7,042 bases of DNA from Sphingomonas sp. (lineage in GTDB: Bacteria > Pseudomonadota > Alphaproteobacteria > Sphingomonadales > Sphingomonadaceae), in contig JAFBAM010000319.1 in assembly GCA_019247755.1 (NCBI GenBank), forward strand, positions 1-7,042, given 5' to 3'. Within the stretch, counting starts at the first letter, position 1, and every line of letters begins with the position of its first letter. The notes beneath the pieces are model-generated. The model made no database searches, was not told the DNA's origin, and saw nothing but the letters and a program-made list of their open reading frames with translations. A program made the translations under genes and the position numbers. Positions 1-5,524 of the stretch are shown piece by piece.

Positions 1-1347
1 CTGTTCACCCGCGGCGAGACGCAGGCAATCGTCACCACCACCCTCGGCACCAAGGACGCCGAGCAGATGATCGATGGTCTGGAGGGCCTCTCCTACCAGC
101 GCTTCATGCTGCACTATAACTTCCCGCCCTACTCGGTCGGTGGAGTCGGCCGCTTCGGCGCCCCCGGCCGCCGCGAAGTCGGCCACGGCACGCTCGCCTG
201 GCGCGCGCTTCACCCGATGCTGCCGTCGATGGAGGAGTTTCCCTATACGATCCGCGTCCTCTCCGACATCACGGAGAGCAACGGCTCGTCGTCGATGGCC
301 ACCGCCTGCGGCGGCAGCCTCGCCCTCATGGACGCCGGCGTTCCGCTGAAGCGCCCGGTCGCGGGCATCGCCATGGGCCTGATCCTTGAAGGCAAGGACT
401 TCGCGGTGATCAGCGACATCCTCGGCGACGAGGATCACCTCGGCGACATGGACTTCAAGGTCGCGGGTACGTCGGAAGGCGTCACCTCGCTGCAGATGGA
501 CATCAAGGTCGCCGGCATCACCGAGGAGATCATGAAGACCGCCCTCGCCCAGGCGAAGGACGGCCGTGCTCACATCCTCGGCGAAATGGCCAAGGCGCTC
601 GACCACACCCGTGAAGAGCTGTCGGCCCACGCGCCGCGGATCGAGACCATGTCGATCCCGAAGGACAAGATCCGCGAAGTCATCGGCACCGGCGGCAAGG
701 TGATCCGTGAGATCGTCGCCACCACCGGCGCGAAGGTCGACATCGACGACGAGGGCAACATCAAGATTGCCTCGTCCGACCTGTCGCAGATCGAGGCCGC
801 CCGCAACTGGATCCGCGGCATTGTCGCGGAGCCGGAAATCGGCACCATCTACACCGGCAAGGTGGCGAGCATCGTCGATTTCGGCGCGTTCGTGACCTTC
901 ATGCCCGGCAAGGACGGGCTGGTCCACGTCTCGGAGATCAAGAACGAGCGGGTCGAGAACGTCCGCGACGTCCTTTCCGAAGGCCAGGAAGTGAAGGTGA
1001 AGCTGCTCGAGGTCGACCAGCGCGGCAAGGTGCGTCTCTCGATGCGCCTCGTCGACCAGGAAACCGGCGAGGAGCTGCCCGACACCCGTCCCCCGCGCGA
1101 ACCGCGCGAGGGCGGAGACCGTGGACCTCGCGGTGATCGCGGCCGGCATGGCCGTGGCGGTGGACGCGACGATCGTGGACCGCGCCGGGATCGTGATGAC
1201 CGCGGCCCGCGTCGGGACCATGGCGACCGCGACAACCGTGGCCCGCGCGGAGACCGCGGCGACCGCGGTCCCCGCCGCGAGCGTGAGGATCGCCCCGAGC
1301 GCGAGCCCGATCACGTCCCGGCGTTCCTGACGGATAACGAGGACTAA
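1..1347 (+). CDS. pnp: Polynucleotide phosphorylase (PNPase), C-terminal part, 5' end outside the window
   Basis: The frame is open from base 1 and already inside the protein (LFTRGETQA, typical of the second RNase PH-like core domain), so the start lies upstream. PNPase degrades RNA 3' to 5' with phosphate and makes nucleoside diphosphates; it acts in the cytoplasm as a trimer. Fragment residues about 56-62 hold the conserved GRREVGHG, about 91-98 the SNGSSSMA phosphate-site region, and nt 409-460 the GDEDHLGDMDFK motif with the two Asp and the Lys matching E. coli D486, D492 and K494. A KH domain follows (nt ~649-780, GTGG loop), then an S1 domain (nt ~838-1055, VDFGAFV and GLVHVSEI). The last 89 residues (nt 1078-1344) form a charged low-complexity tail with five D/NRGPR repeats, ending in PAFLTDNED; E. 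coli PNPase lacks such a tail. Stop TAA at 1345-1347. Identification is secure. Confidence 0.97.
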   Translation: MFTRGETQAIVTTTLGTKDAEQMIDGLEGLSYQRFMLHYNFPPYSVGGVGRFGAPGRREVGHGTLAWRALHPMLPSMEEFPYTIRVLSDITESNGSSSMATACGGSLALMDAGVPLKRPVAGIAMGLILEGKDFAVISDILGDEDHLGDMDFKVAGTSEGVTSLQMDIKVAGITEEIMKTALAQAKDGRAHILGEMAKALDHTREELSAHAPRIETMSIPKDKIREVIGTGGKVIREIVATTGAKVDIDDEGNIKIASSDLSQIEAARNWIRGIVAEPEIGTIYTGKVASIVDFGAFVTFMPGKDGLVHVSEIKNERVENVRDVLSEGQEVKVKLLEVDQRGKVRLSMRLVDQETGEELPDTRPPREPREGGDRGPRGDRGRHGRGGGRDDRGPRRDRDDRGPRRDHGDRDNRGPRGDRGDRGPRREREDRPEREPDHVPAFLTDNED

Positions 1348-1354
1348 TCAGCTC

Positions 1355-1422
1355 CTCCCTGAGCTTGCTCGGGGAGGGGGACCATTCACCGCAGGGTGAA
1401 TGGTGGAGGGGCTAGCCCCTCC
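1355..1422. repeat. Palindromic intergenic element of three successive inverted repeats
   Basis: Between the pnp stop and its terminator lie three back-to-back palindromes. The first pairs CTCCCTGAGC (1355-1364) with GCTCGGGGAG (1367-1376), one T:G wobble. The second is a perfect 10-bp stem, ACCATTCACC (1381-1390) with GGTGAATGGT (1395-1404), loop GCAG. The third is a perfect 18-bp palindrome, GGAGGGGCTAGCCCCTCC (1405-1422). The outer arms share a CTCCC/GGAGGGG theme, so alternative pairings are possible. The architecture resembles dispersed REP-like elements I associate with sphingomonad genomes; that family assignment is from memory and untested. It would be transcribed in the pnp 3' UTR and could protect or process the mRNA end. 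Confidence 0.75.
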
Positions 1423-1452
1423 CAGCCTACCTAATCAGCGTGCCGAAACTGG

Positions 1453-1484
1453 AAGGCCCCGCGAGCAATCGCGGGGCCTTTTTC
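1453..1484 (+). terminator. Rho-independent terminator of the pnp transcript
   Basis: A perfect 12-bp stem, AAGGCCCCGCGA (1453-1464) with TCGCGGGGCCTT (1469-1480), is closed by a GCAA (GNRA-type) tetraloop at 1465-1468. The T run spans 1479-1483 and overlaps the end of the stem. It lies 105 bp after the pnp stop and before the transaminase gene, so it separates the two units. No matching T run exists on the minus strand, so it looks one-directional. Confidence 0.95.
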
Positions 1485-1577
1485 CCTGGAGCCGCTATGT
1501 CTGTGCTCGACCCATTGCGGACACAAGCTCGTCTGATACGCTCCACCCAATAGCGAGCATCATGGGGGCGCAGGGAC

Positions 1578-2891
1578 GTGGACCTTTCTGCTTGGTGGAT
1601 GCCGTTCACGGCCAACCGTCAGTTCAAGTCCCATCCGATGTTGCTCTCACGCGCCCAGGGCATGCATTATTTCACGCCCGACGGCAGGCAGGTGCTGGAC
1701 GGCGCAGCCGGCCTTTGGTGCGTCAATGCCGGACACGGGCGACGCGAAATCGTCGAGGCCGTAAGCGCCGCAATCAGCGAGCTGGATTATGCCCCGCCGT
1801 TCAAGATCGGCCACCCGCTCGCCTTTGCGGCTGCCGATGCCCTGGGACCGCTGCTCCCGCCTGGGTTCACCAACAGCTTCTTCGTCAATTCCGGAAGCGA
1901 GGCGGCCGAGACAGCCCTGAAGATTGCCCGCGCCTACCACGTCGCGCGGGGGGAGCCGGACCGCATCTGGCTGATTGGGCGCGAGCGTGGCTACCACGGG
2001 GTCAATTTCGGCGGCATCTCGGTCGGCGGCATTCCACATAACAAGGCGGCGTTCGGGCCCTTGCTCCAGGAGGTCGATCATCTTCGCCACACGCACGATC
2101 TCGGTCGCAACGCCTTTTCCCGCGGCCAACCCGCGCACGGCGCAGAGCTGGCCGACGATTTGCTTCGGATCATCGCGGAGCGCGGCTCCGAGAGGATCGC
2201 TGCCGTCATCGTCGAGCCGATGGCAGGATCGACGGGCGTGCTGCCGCCTCCGAAGGGTTATCTCGAGCGGCTGCGCGAGATCACATCCGAACACGGCATC
2301 CTTCTGATCTTCGACGAAGTGATCACGGGCTTCGGCCGGCTTGGGGCCCCGTTTGCCGCCGAGCGGTTCGACGTGCTTCCGGATATGATCGCAATGGCCA
2401 AGGGGATGACCAATGGCACCATCCCGATGGGCGCGGTCGCGGTCCAGGGGCATGTCTACGAGGGCATGATGCAGGGCCCGATCGGGACGATTGAGCTGAT
2501 GCACGGCTATACCTACTCGGGGCATCCGGCAGCATGCGCCGCGCTCATGGCGACGCTGAAGATTTACGAGCGGGAGGATTTGTTCGCGCGCGTGCGATCG
2601 CTGGAAACTTACTGGGAAGATGCGGTACACATGCTGCGTCAGGCGCCGAATGTCCTCGACGTCCGCAACATTGGCCTGGTCGGAGGCATCGAACTCGCGC
2701 CGCTCGAGGGCCGGCCCGGTGTGCGGGGAAGTGACGTGTACCGGCGCGCGTTCGAGGGCGGTCTACTGGTGCGGGTAACCGGAGACACAATCGCCCTTTC
2801 TCCGCCCCTCATCATCTCGGAGCCGCAGATCGAAGAGATCGTCGAAAAACTGGGGCGGGCAATCGCCGATTCTTCGCAGGAGCTTGCATGA
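1578..2891 (+). CDS. Omega-amino acid:pyruvate transaminase (class III, PLP-dependent)
   Basis: The 437-aa protein is full length for class III aminotransferases, which move an amino group from beta-alanine, other omega-amino acids or primary amines to pyruvate in the cytoplasm. The N-terminus (DLSAWWMPFTANRQFK) and the stretch GLWCVNAGHGR are characteristic of the OApT/beta-alanine:pyruvate group. Visible active-site features: NSGSE (104-108) for PLP phosphate, YHG (139-141), FDEVITGFGR with D246 facing the PLP nitrogen, the Schiff-base lysine K275 in AKGMTNG, T312 in YTYSGHP, and R399 in VRVTGD, the expected carboxylate-binding arginine. The GTG start is favoured because the family-typical N-terminus begins there and an in-frame TAG lies at 1551-1553; the next ATG (1602) would remove conserved residues. 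A GGGGG at 1564-1568 may act as a weak ribosome site. No convincing promoter is seen in 1485-1577. The stop overlaps the next gene. Exact substrate is not readable. Confidence 0.94.
   Translation: MDLSAWWMPFTANRQFKSHPMLLSRAQGMHYFTPDGRQVLDGAAGLWCVNAGHGRREIVEAVSAAISELDYAPPFKIGHPLAFAAADALGPLLPPGFTNSFFVNSGSEAAETALKIARAYHVARGEPDRIWLIGRERGYHGVNFGGISVGGIPHNKAAFGPLLQEVDHLRHTHDLGRNAFSRGQPAHGAELADDLLRIIAERGSERIAAVIVEPMAGSTGVLPPPKGYLERLREITSEHGILLIFDEVITGFGRLGAPFAAERFDVLPDMIAMAKGMTNGTIPMGAVAVQGHVYEGMMQGPIGTIELMHGYTYSGHPAACAALMATLKIYEREDLFARVRSLETYWEDAVHMLRQAPNVLDVRNIGLVGGIELAPLEGRPGVRGSDVYRRAFEGGLLVRVTGDTIALSPPLIISEPQIEEIVEKLGRAIADSSQELA
2878..2891 (+). promoter_or_regulatory. Shine-Dalgarno and ATGA stop/start overlap joining transaminase and amidohydrolase
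   Basis: AGGAG at 2878-2882 lies inside the last codons of the transaminase. It is 5 nt before the ATG at 2888 and 8 nt before a second in-frame ATG at 2891, so either could be used; the difference is one methionine. The ATG at 2888-2890 overlaps the TGA at 2889-2891, an arrangement expected to couple translation of the two genes. Confidence 0.85.
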
Positions 2892-4582
2892 TGGACGTTA
2901 GCCGAAGAAGCATTCTCGGCGGCGCTGCAGCCGCGATCGGCGCCTGGCCGGCACGAGGCCTCGCGATCTCCGACCCCGGCAGCGCCGACAGCATCGTGCG
3001 CAATGCGAAGGTCTATACGATGGAAACATCGGCGCCGACGGCGCAGGCATTCGCGATACGCGACGGCCGGATTATCGCCGTCGGATCGAACGACGCGATC
3101 GGCGCACTTGGCGGCAAGGGCACCGAAATCCTCGACGCACGCGGCATGACGGTGGTGCCGGGCTTCATCGACTGTCACCTTCACCCCGTCGGGGAATCGC
3201 TGCTCTACGATGTTCTTGTGGGCAATCCCTACGACGTCGAGTTCGTCACCATCGATTCCATCATCAACAAGTTGAAGGAGCGCGCCGCCAAGACCCCACC
3301 GGGCGAGTGGGTCCAGGGGATGTTTTACGACGACACGAAGGTGAAGGATGGCCGCCCGCTCACACGCGCCGACCTCGACCGGGTGTCGGCCGTGCATCCC
3401 GTCGCAGTCACCCACCGCGGCGGTCATACGATCTTCGTCAACAGCAAGGCATTCGAACTCGCCGGCGTCACCAAGGACACGCCCCAACCGTTCGGCGGCA
3501 CGTTCGATCACGATGCCAACGGCGAGCTCAACGGCCGGGTTACCGACAACGCGCAGGACATATTGTGGAAGGCAGGGAAATTCCCACAGTTTAGCGACGC
3601 CGAGCAGTTTCGACGGGCAAAGGCCGGCATCGCCCATATCTCCAAGCAGCTCGCTCGGTTCGGGCTGACCACCGTCCACCACGAAGGCGGTGATTTCTCG
3701 GCGCTAATGCAGGTGCGGCAGGACGGGGACCTTCTGCATCGGGTGAGCTACGAGCCCGAGCAGCCAATGATCGACGCAATGGTCGCGAATGGCTGGCGCA
3801 CCGGTTTTGGCGATGAATGGATTCGGCTTGGAGCAACGTCCGAGCACACGGTCGATGGTTCTTTTTCCGAGCGCACGATGTCGATCCGTGCCGGCTACCC
3901 GAAACGAGCAGATTATCATGGCAACGTCACTACGAAGCAGGCGGACCTCGACGCCTGGGTCGAACAGATGTGGCGGGCAGGGATTCAGCCCAACTGTCAC
4001 GTCAATGGTGACGTCGCGATGGACGTGTACCTGACGTCGCTGGAGCGAGCGCAGCGGCTATTCCCGAGGCGTGACGTTAGGCCCAAGCTCACCCACGCGA
4101 CGCTCGCCTATCCCGAGATCATCGCCCGGATGAAGGCCTTGGACGCGGTACCGGCGTGCTTCACTAGCTACGCCTATTACAATCCCGATAAATTCAAATT
4201 CTACGGTGAGGCGCTGATGGAGCACATGATGCCCTACCGGTCCTATCTCGATGCCGGGATAAAGGTGGCCGGCGGTTGCGACTTTCCGCCTGGCCCGTTC
4301 GCGCCGCTACTGGGGATCCAGGGTATGGTTACCCGCACAGGCTGGAACGGCGAGACGTGGGGCGCGAACCAACGGATCAGTGTGGCCGAGGCCCTGCGCG
4401 TCTATACGTGGAACGGCGCGTACAACTCCCACGAGGAGCAACTCAAGGGATCGATCGCACCGGGAAAGCTGGCCGATTTTGTCGTCCTTTCCGACGATCC
4501 GCACACCGTTGCACAGGCCAAGATCAAAGACATTCAGATCGTTCGAACCGTGGCTGGCGGGAGAGCGACCCATATCGCCTGA
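2888..4582 (+). CDS. Tat-exported metal-dependent amidohydrolase, YtcJ/NfdA type (Amidohydro_3)
   Basis: The 564-aa protein begins with a twin-arginine signal (SRRSIL at 5-10, then an Ala/Gly-rich hydrophobic stretch, likely cleavage near ARGLA at 22-26), so it should be folded in the cytoplasm and exported to the periplasm. A beta-sandwich strand region follows (NAKVYTME, IRDGRIIAVGS), then the TIM-barrel. Likely metal or active-site residues are H97 and H99 (GFIDCHLHP), H180 (GGHTIFVNSKAFELAG), H371 (CHVNGD), H403 (LTHATL) and D465 (GGCDFPPGP). The C-terminus GSIAPGKLADFVVLSDDP closes the sandwich, as in most amidohydrolases. Relatives include N-substituted formamide deformylase and many uncharacterised YtcJ proteins; these hydrolyse amide bonds. 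At the usual V-K-x-x-DGS site this protein has I-R-L followed by ten residues and then DGS (323-325). It is translated with the transaminase, suggesting a linked pathway. The substrate cannot be named. Confidence 0.9.
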   Translation: MMDVSRRSILGGAAAAIGAWPARGLAISDPGSADSIVRNAKVYTMETSAPTAQAFAIRDGRIIAVGSNDAIGALGGKGTEILDARGMTVVPGFIDCHLHPVGESLLYDVLVGNPYDVEFVTIDSIINKLKERAAKTPPGEWVQGMFYDDTKVKDGRPLTRADLDRVSAVHPVAVTHRGGHTIFVNSKAFELAGVTKDTPQPFGGTFDHDANGELNGRVTDNAQDILWKAGKFPQFSDAEQFRRAKAGIAHISKQLARFGLTTVHHEGGDFSALMQVRQDGDLLHRVSYEPEQPMIDAMVANGWRTGFGDEWIRLGATSEHTVDGSFSERTMSIRAGYPKRADYHGNVTTKQADLDAWVEQMWRAGIQPNCHVNGDVAMDVYLTSLERAQRLFPRRDVRPKLTHATLAYPEIIARMKALDAVPACFTSYAYYNPDKFKFYGEALMEHMMPYRSYLDAGIKVAGGCDFPPGPFAPLLGIQGMVTRTGWNGETWGANQRISVAEALRVYTWNGAYNSHEEQLKGSIAPGKLADFVVLSDDPHTVAQAKIKDIQIVRTVAGGRATHIA

Positions 4583-4748
4583 TTGTCGGTGGGTTCCAAA
4601 GACATGAGAAGTCGCTGTCCTACAGCTGCTTCAATGAGATACGTGGGTAGCCCCTTTGATCAGGAGGCCTCCTTGCCCAACGATATCGCGCTCATTTTCC
4701 TATGAAGTGGACGAAGTAGAGGAAGACCCGATTCATGCACTTCGGGCC

Positions 4749-4801
4749 GCTTAAAGCCGCACAAAATGGCGCCGCACCTCGTGACATTAGTGGCTTTAAG
4801 C
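4749..4801. repeat. 12-bp inverted repeat with 29-nt spacer
   Basis: GCTTAAAGCCGC (4749-4760) is the reverse complement of GTGGCTTTAAGC (4790-4801) except for one position that would be a G:U wobble in RNA. The arms are AT-richer than the surroundings. They are not next to a gene start. They could form a stem-loop in read-through RNA, be an operator, or be ends of a decayed small element; the sequence does not decide. Confidence 0.6.
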
Positions 4802-4841
4802 TCGAGCACCCGAGTGCAACGGCTTGGCAACTTCCGGCGCA

Positions 4842-4874
4842 TTCCGGCGGAGATTTGCAAAAGCTTCCCGTTCA
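4842..4874 (+). repeat. Direct repeat, copy A (AAAAGCTTCCC-GTTCA element)
   Basis: This matches copy B (5431-5464) at 24 of 28 ungapped positions, sharing GGCGGA and GCAAAAGCTTCCC, and then GTTCA after a one-base length difference. Weaker similarity continues downstream: TTTGG at 4889-4893 and CCACGA at 4904-4909, both also present in order after copy B. The left end overlaps a 10-bp tandem (TTCCGGCGCA then TTCCGGCGGA, 4832-4851). It lies beyond the 3' end of the PilZ gene with no evident gene to serve. Confidence 0.75.
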
Positions 4875-4943
4875 GCTCGGGGTGCCGTTTTGGTAAATAT
4901 TACCCACGAGGCGATGTCTCGCTGTCTCCGCGTAGGTTCTTTT

Positions 4944-4990
4944 GGCCGCCGCTCCCTTCTCCCCCCTCCCCTCCACGGGGCGCGGCGGCC
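4944..4990. repeat. 9-bp GC inverted repeat enclosing a 23-nt polypyrimidine tract
   Basis: GGCCGCCGC (4944-4952) pairs perfectly with GCGGCGGCC (4982-4990). Bases 4952-4974 are only C and T, so the minus strand is purine-only with G runs of 4, 6 and 3. A competing 7-bp stem, GCGGCGG (4982-4988) with CCGCCGC (4995-5001), shares the right arm. It lies just downstream of the PilZ stop, where a terminator would be expected, but there is no T run on the minus strand after the stem, so I do not call it one. Confidence 0.55.
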
Positions 4991-5027
4991 ACGACCGCCG
5001 CCGGGAGGACGCGGGATCGGGCCTGCC

Positions 5028-5294
5028 TTACCCCTCGAACACCATTCCGATGCGGTCCTGCGACGCCCAGGCGACGCGACCGAAAATGTCGCCGTCACCC
5101 GTCTTCAGCAGGACGTCCTTGCCCGGTGCCGGCAGGTCGCGGCCGAGCAGCCGCGCGCCCTTGGACCCAAGATCTTCGACGACGACGGATTTGGAACCTT
5201 CAAGGGTCAGGGCCGACCCGAGGATTGCAACCGGCTCTCTTTTGACCTGGCGGCGGCCGCCCGGGACATCAACACGCTTACCGAAACTCGCCAT
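5028..5294 (-). CDS. Small single-domain PilZ protein
   Basis: The 88-aa protein spans one PilZ domain, the fold that commonly binds cyclic di-GMP. Residues 15-20 (RQVKR) give the RxxxR motif. The second motif, normally D/NxSxxG, reads DLGSKG at 41-46, with Gly where Ser is usual but followed by the expected hydrophobic ARLL. The C-terminal part (GRVAWASQDRIGMVF) matches the closing strands of PilZ domains. The ATG at 5294 is chosen because an SD lies 8 nt upstream and the domain begins right after it; a longer in-frame extension to 5771 would be a low-complexity Arg-rich stretch running antisense through the transpeptidase gene. It is transcribed divergently from that gene. With only one domain it would act by protein-protein contact as a c-di-GMP adaptor, or as a non-binding relative; the target is unknown. 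Confidence 0.85.
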   Translation of the reverse strand: MASFGKRVDVPGGRRQVKREPVAILGSALTLEGSKSVVVEDLGSKGARLLGRDLPAPGKDVLLKTGDGDIFGRVAWASQDRIGMVFEG

Positions 5295-5302
5295 AACCTT
5301 TA

Positions 5303-5308
5303 CTCCCC
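5303..5308 (-). promoter_or_regulatory. Ribosome binding site of the PilZ gene
   Basis: On the minus strand GGGGAG (5308 to 5303) precedes the ATG at 5294 by 8 nt. It decides the short 88-aa start over the much longer open frame. Confidence 0.8.
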
Positions 5309-5430
5309 ACGCAACTGACTCGGCTAACCAAGGATAAGTGCCGAAGCGCGGGATTGGTTCAATCGGGCGCTCCGCCCCGTCCCGCGTTTGGACAGCCGCA
5401 GCGCGCGGCCGCATTACTGCTTGCGACGCT

Positions 5431-5464
5431 TTTCGGCGGAAAGTGGCAAAAGCTTCCCCGTTCA
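5431..5464 (+). repeat. Direct repeat, copy B, in the transpeptidase leader
   Basis: The copy reads GGCGGAAAGTGGCAAAAGC, then TTCCCCGTTCA, and matches copy A at 24 of 28 positions before the one-base difference. TTTGG (5486-5490) and CCACGA (5498-5503) follow in the same order as after copy A, with different spacings. GGAA and AGCTTCC within it form a weak inverted repeat, so it could be a protein-binding site as well as a duplicated leader segment. Confidence 0.75.
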
Positions 5465-5507
5465 AACCATTGGCCGCTGGGCCTATTTGGCGAACATCCA
5501 CGAAAAC

Positions 5508-5524
5508 AGGGGTGTTGAATCGTG
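5508..5524 (+). promoter_or_regulatory. Ribosome binding site selecting the GTG start of the L,D-transpeptidase
   Basis: AGGGG at 5508-5512 stands 9 nt before the GTG at 5522. The in-frame ATG at 5531 would be 18 nt away, too far, so GTG is the better start. Confidence 0.7.

Larger units (their letters stand above)
4583..5027. other. Gene-free interval between amidohydrolase and the PilZ gene
   Basis: I find no credible gene here: open frames on both strands are short, lack ribosome sites and match no family I know. The interval holds an imperfect hairpin at 4608-4632 (GAAG, GCTGT, loop CCT, ACAGC, CTTC with a 2-nt internal mismatch, no T run), a 12-bp palindrome AGGAGGCCTCCT at 4662-4673, a 12-bp inverted repeat at 4749-4801, copy A of a direct repeat, a polypyrimidine tract and a GC-rich inverted repeat at 4944-4990. 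No canonical terminator is visible for either the amidohydrolase (plus strand) or the PilZ gene (minus strand), which converge on it. Confidence 0.7.
5295..5521. promoter_or_regulatory. Divergent promoter region between the PilZ gene and the L,D-transpeptidase
   Basis: This 227-bp region must hold the 5' ends of both transcripts, since the genes point away from each other. I cannot assign -35 or -10 boxes with confidence. Its most striking content is direct-repeat copy B at 5431-5464, about 58 bp before the transpeptidase start. Plus-strand open frames through it run out of frame into the transpeptidase gene and look non-coding. Confidence 0.6.

Noticed and set aside
1121..1330. Tandem-looking GC repeats in the pnp tail as a possible repeat array or CRISPR
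   Set aside because: The units are irregular and in frame, and are explained by the DRGPR protein repeats; there are no unique spacers.
1510..1545. Possible promoter TTGCGG...GATACG before the transaminase
   Set aside because: The spacing is about 14 nt and both boxes match poorly, so it is not better than chance.
1400..2041. Plus-strand open frame of 213 codons across the pnp terminator into the transaminase
   Set aside because: It runs through the terminator and the palindromic element, has no ribosome site, matches no family, and overlaps the securely identified transaminase in another frame.
2639..3682. Minus-strand open frame of 347 codons
   Set aside because: It is antisense to the transaminase and amidohydrolase, both of which have clear motifs; long antisense frames are expected in GC-rich DNA and the translation shows no recognisable domain.
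4662..4673. AGGAGGCCTCCT palindrome as a terminator
   Set aside because: There is no room for a proper loop and no T run follows on either strand.
4660..4860. Minus-strand 66-codon open frame in the gene-free interval
   Set aside because: No ribosome site or recognisable domain; it crosses the inverted repeat at 4749-4801 and part of copy A. A decayed gene cannot be excluded, but the sequence does not support one.
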